A stretch of DNA of 64,000 nt, from contig WGLN01000003.1 of the NCBI GenBank assembly GCA_016125555.1, forward strand, positions 45,055-109,054. Direction: 5' to 3'. Made by a program: the position numbers and the translations under genes. The stretch comes from Porphyrobacter sp. GTDB lineage: Bacteria > Pseudomonadota > Alphaproteobacteria > Sphingomonadales > Sphingomonadaceae. Positions within the stretch are counted from its first letter, which is position 1, and each line of letters begins with the position of its first letter. Below, one piece after another: positions 1 to 10,047 of the stretch. The notes under the pieces are model-generated. The model saw only the letters and a program-made list of their open reading frames with translations. It was not told the DNA's origin and made no database searches.

Positions 1-290
1 CGGCTGGTGTAGACCGCCGCGGTCTGCGCGGCGGGACTGCCTTCGGGCACCACGGTGTAGCCGAGCCGGGTCAGCTGCTCGCCGACCGCGGCGGCGAAGG
101 CTGCGCGCGCGACATCATTGCCGGGCGGTTCGGGAAAGGTCACCGCGATGGTCCCCTCTCCCAGCCCTGCCGGATCGGGGGCGACGAAGCGGGTGATCTC
201 GACCGGGCCGGTGTAGGGCGTGGTCGCGCAGCCCGACAGCGCGAGCGCCGCGGCGCAGAGAGCGGGTGCAAGGAAGCGAATGGCAGGCAT
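1..290 (-). CDS. DUF4136-like lipoprotein, truncated by window start
   Basis: Minus-strand frame from ATG at 290: MPAIRFLAPALCAAALALSGCATTPYTGPVEITRFVAPDP..., a lipobox LSGC signal peptide; same layout as the 35243-35890 protein. Confidence 0.65.
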   Translation of the reverse strand, partial: MPAIRFLAPALCAAALALSGCATTPYTGPVEITRFVAPDPAGLGEGTIAVTFPEPPGNDVARAAFAAAVGEQLTRLGYTVVPEGSPAAQTAAVYTS

Positions 291-407
291 GGCGAAGGTT
301 CCTTTCCTGAGCCGAACCTTATAGGGCGCGCGCGATAATGTGCACAGGCCCGGTTTGTCTGCTCCAGGTTGAGAATTTCCGAACCGCTTGCCTGTAAGGG
401 GGTGCCC

Positions 408-1415
408 ATGACCTCGCAGAACAGATGTCCCGTGCTGGTGACCGGCGGTGCCGGCTATATCGGCAGCCACGCCGTGCTCGCCCTGAAGGACGCCGGCTGG
501 CCGGTGGCGGTGATCGACAATCTTTCCACCGGCTTCCGCTTCGCCGTGCCCGAGGGCGTGCCGCTCTACGAGGGCGACATCGCCGATGCCGACCTGCTGG
601 CGCGGATCTTCGCCGAGCAGGGAACGCGGGCGATCATGCATTTTGCAGGCTCGATCGTGGTGCCCGAAAGCGTCGCCGATCCGCTCAAATACTACCACAA
701 CAACACCGCCAAGAGCCGCGCGCTGATCGAGGGTGCGGTCACGGCGGGCGTGCCGCATTTCATCTTCTCCTCGACCGCGGCGACCTACGGGATTCCCGAT
801 GTTGCTGCCGTCTCGGAGGACACTCCGCAGCGCCCGATCAACCCCTATGGCTTGTCCAAGCTGATGACCGAACAGATGCTCGCCGACGTCGCCGCCGCGC
901 ACCCGCTCAACTACGGGGTGCTGCGCTATTTCAACGTCGCGGGCGCGGACCCGCAGGCGCGCAGCGGGCAATCGACCGCAGGCGCGACGCATCTCATCAA
1001 GGTCGCGATCGAGGCGGCGCTGGGGATGCGCGAATCGGTCGCGGTGTTCGGCACCGATTACGACACGCCCGACGGGACCGGGGTGCGCGACTACATCCAC
1101 GTCTCCGACCTTGCCGCCGCCCATGTGCTGACCTTGGAGGCACTGGTCGCCGAGCCATCGCGTTCGCTGACGATGAATTGCGGTTATGGCCGGGGCTTCT
1201 CGGTGCTCGAGGTGCTCGACGCGGTCGACCGGGTGACGAATCGCAAGCTCGACCGCCGCCTCGAGCCGCGCCGCGCCGGCGATCCGGATTCGCTGATTTC
1301 CGATTCGCGGGCCCTGCGCGCGACGCTCGGCTGGGAGCCGCGCCATGCCGATCTCGACACGATCATCGCCCACGCGCTCGCCTGGGAGCGCAGATTGTCC
1401 GATTTGCGGGGCTAG
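408..1415 (+). CDS. galE: UDP-glucose 4-epimerase
   Basis: VLVTGGAGYIGSHAV Rossmann motif, SSTAATYG, YGLSKLMTEQ (YxxxK), full-length SDR epimerase. Confidence 0.93.
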   Translation: MTSQNRCPVLVTGGAGYIGSHAVLALKDAGWPVAVIDNLSTGFRFAVPEGVPLYEGDIADADLLARIFAEQGTRAIMHFAGSIVVPESVADPLKYYHNNTAKSRALIEGAVTAGVPHFIFSSTAATYGIPDVAAVSEDTPQRPINPYGLSKLMTEQMLADVAAAHPLNYGVLRYFNVAGADPQARSGQSTAGATHLIKVAIEAALGMRESVAVFGTDYDTPDGTGVRDYIHVSDLAAAHVLTLEALVAEPSRSLTMNCGYGRGFSVLEVLDAVDRVTNRKLDRRLEPRRAGDPDSLISDSRALRATLGWEPRHADLDTIIAHALAWERRLSDLRG

Positions 1416-1531
1416 CGGCACGCCTGAGGGCAGGTTCGCATTGACGCGCCGAGGCTCTGCCGCTAACGGCACGCTTCAATTTCCGCGCGTCGGACCCGAT
1501 CCGGCGCGCTTTGCATTTGGAACCGCACGCC

Positions 1532-1657
1532 ATGAAGATCGTCAACAGCCTCAAGTCGCTGAAGGGCCGCCACCGCGACAACCGCGTGATCCGTCGTCGC
1601 GGCCGGACCTATGTCATCAACAAGACCAACCGTCGCTTCAAGGCCCGCCAGGGCTGA
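1532..1657 (+). CDS. rpmJ: 50S ribosomal protein L36 (Cys-less type)
   Basis: Read from the DNA, absent from the ORF track: [41 protein letters not shown] (41 aa). Confidence 0.95.
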   Translation: MKIVNSLKSLKGRHRDNRVIRRRGRTYVINKTNRRFKARQG

Positions 1658-1751
1658 TCGATTCGCGGTGCGGCTGCCGCAGCGCAGCCGGTGAACACAC
1701 GGCCCGCCTCCTTGCCGGAGCGCGGGCCGAAATCATTTGAGGGTTCGGACA

Positions 1752-2354
1752 ATGCAGCGGGCGGTGGTTTTCGATGTCGGGCGGGTGCTGTTCCACTGGC
1801 AGCTGCGCGCGCTGTTCGAGAAGCTGATCGCCGACCGCGAGGAGCTGGAATGGTTCCTCGCCAACGTCGTGACCGAGGAATGGCATTTCGAGCATGACGC
1901 CGGGCGCCCGCTTGCGGAGATGGTGCCCGAGCGGATCGCGCTCTTCCCCGACTACGAAGCCCATATCCGCGCTTATGCGACGCGCTTCAACGAGACCATC
2001 CCCGGGCCGATCGAAGGCTCGCACGCGCTGGTCGAGCGCCTTGCCGCGAAGGGCGTGCCGCTGTTCTGCCTGACCAATTTCGGCGACGAGTTCTTCGCCG
2101 GCTTCCGCCCCACCCAGCCGATCTTCGATCATTTCGCGGATATCGTCGTCTCGGGGGTGGAGAAGATCGCCAAGCCCGACCCGCGCATCTACGAGATCGT
2201 CGAGCAGCGCAGCGGCCGTTCGGGCGCGGCACTGTTCTTCACCGACGACAATCCCGCCAATATCGCCGCCGCGCGCGCCCGCGGTTGGGACGCGCACCTG
2301 TTCACCGATGCCGAGGCGCTGGAAGCGCAGCTGGTCGCGGCGAAGTTTCTCTAG
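1752..2354 (+). CDS. HAD family hydrolase
   Basis: VVFDVGRVLFHW (motif I), FCLTNFGDEF, KPDPRIYEIV, FFTDDNPANIAAARARGW. Confidence 0.88.
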   Translation: MQRAVVFDVGRVLFHWQLRALFEKLIADREELEWFLANVVTEEWHFEHDAGRPLAEMVPERIALFPDYEAHIRAYATRFNETIPGPIEGSHALVERLAAKGVPLFCLTNFGDEFFAGFRPTQPIFDHFADIVVSGVEKIAKPDPRIYEIVEQRSGRSGAALFFTDDNPANIAAARARGWDAHLFTDAEALEAQLVAAKFL

Positions 2355-2379
2355 CGGCTTCTGGAATGAAGCGCCGGAA

Positions 2380-2396
2380 CGGACCCGCAGGGTCCG
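2380..2396. repeat. Inverted repeat CGGACCC-GCA-GGGTCCG
   Basis: Perfect 7-bp stem read directly. Confidence 0.7.
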
Positions 2397-2489
2397 CAAG
2401 CGCGACCGCGCGCCCGCAGGCGCCCCGTAGCGAAGTGAAGGGAGCAGCGCCGAGGACGCCTCCGCGGAGGCGGGGGCGCAAAACAAGCA

Positions 2490-2542
2490 AACAAACCCGA
2501 AAAACAAACCCCCGGGACGCCGTGGGAAGGGCGTGCCGGGGG
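2490..2542 (-). terminator. Intrinsic terminator for the minus-strand gene at 2605-2949
   Basis: Stem CCCCCGGGACGCC (2509-2521)/GGCGTGCCGGGGG (2530-2542), 12 of 13 paired; followed on the minus strand by T-rich GTTTGTTTTTCGGGTTTGTTTG. Confidence 0.65.
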
Positions 2543-2604
2543 TTCTGGAGATCCGCCCGGGCTGGAGAGGGTGCCCGGGCGGTGGGGATGGGGTCAGCCG
2601 GCGA

Positions 2605-2949
2605 TCAGCCGTTGCACTTGGCGAGTTCTTCCGCCGCGAGGTCTTCGCCGTTGGCGGTAAAGGACGCGATCTCGCCGAACTTGCGGTTGAGGCCGCGGCA
2701 CACGCGCAGCGGGCGCGCGCTCGCCTTGTTGGCGACGCAGGTGGTGCCTTCGCAGGCCCATGCGACGCCGCCCGCGACAACGCGGCTTTCGCTCGCCGGG
2801 GCGGCAAGCGTGGCGGTGTAATAGGCGCCGCCGGCGGCGTTGGCCGGGGCCGGTGCGGCGGCCACGCCGAAGGTGAGGCCGGTGTAGAGCATCGCCGAGG
2901 CGAGGATGGCGAACTTGCCAGAACGGGGGAGGGAGAGGGTGTTGGTCAT
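2605..2949 (-). CDS. Small secreted protein, CC_3452-like family
   Basis: Signal peptide MTNTLSLPRSGKFAILASAMLYTGLTFGVAAAPAPANA; four Cys (CEGTTCVANKASARPLRVCRGL...KCNG). Confidence 0.65.
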   Translation of the reverse strand: MTNTLSLPRSGKFAILASAMLYTGLTFGVAAAPAPANAAGGAYYTATLAAPASESRVVAGGVAWACEGTTCVANKASARPLRVCRGLNRKFGEIASFTANGEDLAAEELAKCNG

Positions 2950-3160
2950 CGCGCTTGTCCTTTCGTTATCGTGTCGCGGGCGCTTGGCCCTTGGGGGCTG
3001 TGGCTGCATTTTGCAATGCAACATTTCGATTCGAAACCAGTTGCTATTCGCTACCTAACCCACTAGGTTGCGTTGTGCAACTGATATTTGAAAAATTTTT
3101 GTGACCGCCCGCAAAAGCGGTTACACATCACCCCTGACGGGGAAGGACGGACACACACCT

Positions 3161-3715
3161 ATGGGCGAATTGAGAGAACCGCTGCGCGACCTCATCGAAT
3201 GCGGCCTGCCGCAGGCGCTGGAGGTGATGGGGGAACGCTGGTCCTTCATGATCCTGCGCGCGAGCTTCAACGGGTTGAAGCATTTCGAGGAATTCCTGAG
3301 CGAGCTCGGTATCGCCCGCAACATCCTCTCGAACCGCCTCGCCAAGCTGGTCGAGCACGGCATCTTGAAGCGCGAGCCCTGCGCCGACGATCGCCGCAAG
3401 ATCGAATACCGCCTCACCGAAAAGGGCTTCGACCTGCTCCCGGCGATGGTCGCGCTGCGCCAGTGGGGGCAGAAATACGGCTCCGAGCAGGTGGTCGAGG
3501 ACCCGGTGCTGGTCGACGAGCGCGACCGGCTGCCGATCGGACCGGTGTCGATCCTTGCCCATGACGGGCGGATTCTCGGCCCGCAGGACCTCTGGCTGAC
3601 CCGCCCCGCCGACCTCGGCAAGCGCGCCGACGGCAGCACCGCGACGCCGGGCATGGGGCTGGGCGTGGGCGACGTGGTCGATCTCGAAGCCGTCAAGAAG
3701 GCCGCCGCCGGATAA
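3161..3715 (+). CDS. HxlR-family winged-helix transcriptional regulator
   Basis: CGLPQALEVMGERWSFMILRASFNGLKHFEEFLSELGIARNILSNRLAKLVEHGILKRE. Confidence 0.9.
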   Translation: MGELREPLRDLIECGLPQALEVMGERWSFMILRASFNGLKHFEEFLSELGIARNILSNRLAKLVEHGILKREPCADDRRKIEYRLTEKGFDLLPAMVALRQWGQKYGSEQVVEDPVLVDERDRLPIGPVSILAHDGRILGPQDLWLTRPADLGKRADGSTATPGMGLGVGDVVDLEAVKKAAAG

Positions 3716-3777
3716 GCCGTCGATAGCGGCCTGCCGGCGGGTGACCTTGCCGCCCGGCCTCGGCTAGGGCAGCGGGC

Positions 3778-5574
<1,797 letters not shown>

Positions 5575-5585
5575 GGCGCTGCGGG

Positions 5586-6401
5586 TCAGCGCGGCCCCTG
5601 TCCGAGCGTGTAGTCGATCCTGATCCGCACCCAGCTGCCGAACTGCTCGCGGCCGCCGATCCGCGCCGGGCGGACCCGGAACTGCCACGCGGCGGCGAGC
5701 ACCGCGCGCCCCATCTGCGAGCCCGCAGGACCTTCGGAGAGGAGCTCGCAATCCTCGACGTAATAGCCCTCCACCGTCTTGCAGGCGATCAGCGCAAAGC
5801 CCGGACCGGTGGCCGTCGACAGGTAGCCCGCCAGCTCCTGGTGGGTCGGCTCGCGATACCAGCGCGCGGCATAGAGCGGCTCGCCGTTGGGGGCCGTGCC
5901 GACCCGTTCGCTGTCCATGCTGGTGCGCGGCGGCCCGGTGTCGGCGGGGCCATAGTTGCGGTTCGGATTGATGCGCGCACCGATGGTCGGCGCGGGGCTG
6001 GGCGCGGGCGGCGCAGGGGGAGCCGGCGGGGGCGCGGGCGCGGGCGTCGGGTTCGAGATCAGCGGCGAAGGGGGGCGCACCGGTTCGGGCAGGTCAGGCG
6101 TGGCCGGTCGGTCGGGCTCGGGCTGCGGCTGCGGGGGACTTGCCGCCTCGGCAGCCGGTTCGGGCGGGGCTTCCGGCGCAGGTTCGGGCGCTGCGGCGAA
6201 GTCCTTCGCGGCGAATTCGGTGACCACCTCCTTGGGCGTGTCGCGCCCGATGCGCGCACTGATGGTGAGCAGGAGCGCGACGATCAGCGCCTCCATCGCC
6301 AGCGCGATGGCAAGGCTCGCCCAGCGCTGGCGCGCACGAGCGCCCCAGCGCGCGCCGGGCGGCTCTTCTGTCAGTGCCGGATTGTCGGAAAACTTCGCCA
6401 C
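5586..6401 (-). CDS. TonB-like protein with single N-terminal TM helix and Pro/Ala-rich linker
   Basis: N-terminal TM (LAIALAMEALIVALLLTI), long PEPAPEAPPEPAAE linker, C-terminal FRVRPARIGGREQFGSWVRIRIDYTL. Confidence 0.6.
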   Translation of the reverse strand: MAKFSDNPALTEEPPGARWGARARQRWASLAIALAMEALIVALLLTISARIGRDTPKEVVTEFAAKDFAAAPEPAPEAPPEPAAEAASPPQPQPEPDRPATPDLPEPVRPPSPLISNPTPAPAPPPAPPAPPAPSPAPTIGARINPNRNYGPADTGPPRTSMDSERVGTAPNGEPLYAARWYREPTHQELAGYLSTATGPGFALIACKTVEGYYVEDCELLSEGPAGSQMGRAVLAAAWQFRVRPARIGGREQFGSWVRIRIDYTLGQGPR

Positions 6402-6458
6402 GCGCGCCTTCGGACCGGCCGCGCGTCGGGGGGAGGGTGCGGGGCCGTGAAGCGCCTC

Positions 6459-7949
6459 TTAGCCGGTCATCAGCCGATAGGATAGCGCCTCGGCGATATG
6501 CACGCGGCCCACGCTGTCGGCCCCGGCGAGATCGGCGACGGTGCGCGCCACGCGCAGCATCCGCGTGTAGCCGCGCGCGGAGAGGCGCAGCTTCTCGGCG
6601 GCCTGCATCAGCAGCTTGCGTCCGGCTTCGTCCGGGGTGGCGTAACGTTCGAGGCCCTCGCCTTCCAACTCGGCATTGGAGCGCACGCCCCTCGTGGTCT
6701 GCCGGCTGCGCGCTGCCGCAACCCGCCGCGCCACCTCGGCGCTGCCTTCGGCAGGCGGGGGCAGCGTCATGTCCATCGCGCTCACCGCGCCAACATGGAC
6801 GTGGAGGTCGATGCGGTCGAGCAGCGGACCCGAAAGCCGCGCCTGGTAGTCCCCCACGCAGCGCGGATACTTGTTGCAGTTGCGCGCCGGGTCGCCGGCA
6901 TAGCCGCAGCGGCACGGGTTCATCGCCGCCACCAGCTGCACCCGCGCGGGGAAGGTGACGTGGGCATTGGCGCGCGCGACATCGACCTGCCCGGTCTCCA
7001 GCGGCTGGCGCAGCGAATCGAGCACCGGGCGCTGGAATTCGGGCAGCTCGTCGAGGAACAGCACGCCGAGATGCGCGAGGCTGACCTCGCCCGGACGCAC
7101 CTTGAGCCCGCCGCCCGTCAGCGCCGCCATGCTCGCCGAATGGTGCGGGGCGCGGAACGGGCGCGCGCGGCTGATCCGCCCCGCCTCCAATGTGCCCGCG
7201 ACAGATTGCACCATCGACACCTCGAGCGCCTCGGCGGGCGTGAGTTCGGGGAGGATCCCGGGCAGGCAGCTTGCCAGCAGGCTCTTGCCCGAACCGGGCG
7301 GGCCGACCATCAGCAGATTGTGCCCGCCGGCGGCGGCGATCTCGAGCGCGCGCTTGGCGGTCTCCTGCCCCTTGACCTGCCTGAGGTCGTTGCCCCCTGC
7401 GGCATCGACCACCGCGCCGCGTGGCGGCTCGTCGAGCACCAGGCTGCCCTTGAGGTGGCCGAGCAGGCTGACGAGATCGCGCGGGGCGAGCACCGGGACG
7501 CCGCTCGCCCAGCGCGCCTCCGGGCCCTGTTCGGCGGGGCAGATAAGGCCCGTGCCCGCAGCGCTGGCGTGGAGGGCTGCGATCAGCACGCCCGGGCTCG
7601 CCACCACTCGCCCGTCGAGCGCGAGTTCGCCCACCGCGATCCAGTCGCCGAGCTGTTCGGCATCGGTCACCCCCATCGCCGCCAGCAATGCGAGCGCGAT
7701 GGGCAGGTCGTAATGCGATCCGTCCTTGGGCAGGTCGGCGGGCGACAGGTTGACGGTGATCCGCTTGGGCGGGAGCGCCAGGCCCATTGCGGCGAGCGCC
7801 GACTGCACCCGCTCGCGGCTTTCGCTCACCGCCTTGTCGGGCAGGCCCACCACGGTGAAGCGCGGCATCCCGGGGGCGACCTGGCACTGCACCTCCACGC
7901 TGCGCGCCTCGAGCCCGAGATAGGCGACCGTCCTCACCAGCGCGACCAT
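6459..7949 (-). CDS. comM: YifB/ComM family Mg-chelatase-like AAA ATPase
   Basis: VEVQCQVAPGMPRFTVVGLPDKAVSESRERV, MVGPPGSGKSLLASCLPGILP, MNPCRCGYAGDP. Confidence 0.95.
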   Translation of the reverse strand: MVALVRTVAYLGLEARSVEVQCQVAPGMPRFTVVGLPDKAVSESRERVQSALAAMGLALPPKRITVNLSPADLPKDGSHYDLPIALALLAAMGVTDAEQLGDWIAVGELALDGRVVASPGVLIAALHASAAGTGLICPAEQGPEARWASGVPVLAPRDLVSLLGHLKGSLVLDEPPRGAVVDAAGGNDLRQVKGQETAKRALEIAAAGGHNLLMVGPPGSGKSLLASCLPGILPELTPAEALEVSMVQSVAGTLEAGRISRARPFRAPHHSASMAALTGGGLKVRPGEVSLAHLGVLFLDELPEFQRPVLDSLRQPLETGQVDVARANAHVTFPARVQLVAAMNPCRCGYAGDPARNCNKYPRCVGDYQARLSGPLLDRIDLHVHVGAVSAMDMTLPPPAEGSAEVARRVAAARSRQTTRGVRSNAELEGEGLERYATPDEAGRKLLMQAAEKLRLSARGYTRMLRVARTVADLAGADSVGRVHIAEALSYRLMTG

Positions 7950-8084
7950 GTGCTGCCCCCCGCGATCCTGCCGATCCCCCCGCCGTTTGTGCAGGGTTAA
8001 GAGAGGCTTGTCGAGCGCCTTGGGAGCGAGCCTAAGGGATTTTGAAAGGATAATTCTTGGCGATTTGGCAGGCACGCCGGGGCG

Positions 8085-9062
8085 ATGCTGCGCGCGATGG
8101 CCCGCGTGCTCGCCCTTCTTCTTGCCGCTCTCGCGCAGCTGCTGCCCGGCGCGCCGGCGCTTGCGCAGCCCGGGGCGCGGGTGATTTCGAGTGTCAGCTG
8201 GGTCGAGGAATGGGACCCGGCAAGCCGGCGCTGGGTGCGGGTCGATGACAGTCCCGCGACGATCCGTGACGCTGCATGGGAGACCACCACCAGCGTCACC
8301 CGCGAAGGGACGGCGATCGTCACGGAGACCGTCTCCCGCGAGCCGGTGCGGTTCATCGCGCGCCCGCAGCCGCCCGCTCGGCCGCCGCTTGCGAGCGGGG
8401 CGCGATATGGTCCCTTCCGCGTGCTCGACGAGCGCCGCGCGGCGCTGGTCGGCGCGACCGATGCCGCTTCGCCGGCAGCCTTCGCCGCAATGCTCGCCGC
8501 CCACCCGGGCCTGCAAGTGATCGAGTTCGTCGACGCTGCCGGCACCAGCAACGATCTCGCCAATCTCGCGGTCGGCAGGGCGATTCGCGCCGCCGGGCTC
8601 TCCACCCATGTTCCGGACGGCGGATCGGCGCGCTCCGGCGCGGTCGAGCTGTTCCTTGCCGGTGCGCACCGCAGCGCCGAACCGGGCGCGCTGTTCGCGG
8701 TGCATTCCTGGCGCGACGAGAGGGGGCGCGAGCCCGATGATTTCGCTCCCGATGCGCCCGAGAACCGGCTCTATCTCGATTACTATGCGGAAATGGGCAT
8801 GAGCGAGGGGGAGGCGCGGGCCTTCTACGACATGACCAATTCGGTATCGAACGCGGAGGCGCTGTGGCTCACGGGCAGCGACATGGCGCGCTGGATCGCG
8901 CCCGAGCGGTCGGCGCCGCGCAGCCGCGAAATGCCGGTGCCGGCCGCACCCTTGCGCCTCGCCGGGCTGGACGACAGGCTGCCGATCGCCTGCGTCGCGC
9001 CGCTGCCGTGGCCGCGCTTCGCCTATGCCGGGCTGCTTGACTCGCTCGCGGCTTTCCCATAA
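8085..9062 (+). CDS. Secreted ClpP/crotonase-fold-like protein (COG3904-like)
   Basis: Signal peptide ending [58 protein letters not shown]...FAVHSW resembles periplasmic ClpP-like proteins. Confidence 0.5.
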   Translation: MLRAMARVLALLLAALAQLLPGAPALAQPGARVISSVSWVEEWDPASRRWVRVDDSPATIRDAAWETTTSVTREGTAIVTETVSREPVRFIARPQPPARPPLASGARYGPFRVLDERRAALVGATDAASPAAFAAMLAAHPGLQVIEFVDAAGTSNDLANLAVGRAIRAAGLSTHVPDGGSARSGAVELFLAGAHRSAEPGALFAVHSWRDERGREPDDFAPDAPENRLYLDYYAEMGMSEGEARAFYDMTNSVSNAEALWLTGSDMARWIAPERSAPRSREMPVPAAPLRLAGLDDRLPIACVAPLPWPRFAYAGLLDSLAAFP

Positions 9063-9135
9063 GCGCGCCCACCTGATCCCGGCCGCCTCGCGGTGGCCGC
9101 GCGCCGGCGTTCCGGCCTTTTTTTTCGAGGATGAT

Positions 9136-9270
9136 ATGAAGCGGACGTTCCAACCCAGCAATCTCGTGCGCGCCCGTCGCCACGGTTTCTTCGCGCGCAA
9201 GGCGACCCCGGGTGGCCGCAAGGTGCTGCGCGCCCGCCGCGCCCGCGGCCGCAAGAAGCTCTGCGCGTAA
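9136..9270 (+). CDS. rpmH: 50S ribosomal protein L34
   Basis: [44 protein letters not shown]. Confidence 0.97.
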   Translation: MKRTFQPSNLVRARRHGFFARKATPGGRKVLRARRARGRKKLCA

Positions 9271-9356
9271 TTTTCTGGCGCCTTCAGGCGCCGGGCGCGG
9301 GCCGTCCGGCCCGCTTGGCTTTCGCGGCATAGGCCGCGGCGGGCAGTCGCCCTTGC

Positions 9357-9385
9357 GGGCTCCCTTCGGGAGCCCGTTTGCGTTA
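9357..9385 (+). terminator. Terminator-like hairpin between rpmH and rnpA
   Basis: GGGCTCCC-TTC-GGGAGCCC perfect 8-bp stem followed by GTTTGCGTTAT. Confidence 0.55.
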
Positions 9386-9396
9386 TCGGCGAACGC

Positions 9397-9774
9397 ATGA
9401 CTTCGGTTCTCACCAAGCGCGCCGATTTCCTTGCGGCCAACGCAGGGCTGCGCAATGCGCGCGCGGGGTTTGTGCTGCTGACCCGGCCCAATGACGGGCA
9501 GGGCATCCGCTACGGGATCACCGTCACCAAGAAGATCGGCAACGCGGTGGTGCGCAATCGCATGAAGCGGCGATTCCGCGAACTGCTGCGCGCCGCGCTT
9601 CCCGAGCAGGGTCTGCCCGACCACGATCACGTGCTGATCGGGCGCGCGGGCGGGATCGAACGGGACTTTCACCTGATGGCGGAGGAGCTTTCCAAGGCTC
9701 TCGGCCGTGCGCGCGAGGGGCGCGGCGATCCCGCCGGCGGCCGCCGTCCGCGCCGCGGGGACCGCCGGAAATGA
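9397..9774 (+). CDS. rnpA: Ribonuclease P protein component
   Basis: [27 protein letters not shown] signature. Confidence 0.96.
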   Translation: MTSVLTKRADFLAANAGLRNARAGFVLLTRPNDGQGIRYGITVTKKIGNAVVRNRMKRRFRELLRAALPEQGLPDHDHVLIGRAGGIERDFHLMAEELSKALGRAREGRGDPAGGRRPRRGDRRK

Positions 9775-9980
9775 AGCATCTCCTGATCCTTCTCGCGCGC
9801 GGCTGGCAGCTCGGCCCTTCGCGGCTGCTGCCGCCGACCTGCCGCTACATGCCCTCCTGCAGCGAATACGCGATCCAGGCGATTGGCAAGTATGGTGCGC
9901 TGAGGGGTGGATGGATGGCGGCGAAGCGGCTAATGCGCTGCCACCCCTGGGGCGGGCACGGTCATGATCCGGTTCCTTGA
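9771..9980 (+). CDS. yidD: Membrane protein insertion efficiency factor YidD
   Basis: [59 protein letters not shown]. Confidence 0.96.
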   Translation: MKHLLILLARGWQLGPSRLLPPTCRYMPSCSEYAIQAIGKYGALRGGWMAAKRLMRCHPWGGHGHDPVP

Positions 9981-10047
9981 GGGTTTAAACGGGACTGTTC
10001 TAATCCCATAATACACCTGTCGTCGCATTTTCTTAGGGCGCTTTCAC

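Noticed and set aside
1532-1657. Cys-less L36 as a zinc-starvation paralog
   Set aside because: Cys-less L36 appears to be the usual form in many alphaproteobacteria, so the lack of Cys alone is not evidence of a second copy
6459-9506. 1015-aa open frame upstream of comM
   Set aside because: ComM starts at 7949 (MVALVRTVAYLGLEARS); the upstream extension overlaps an oppositely oriented gene and has no domain
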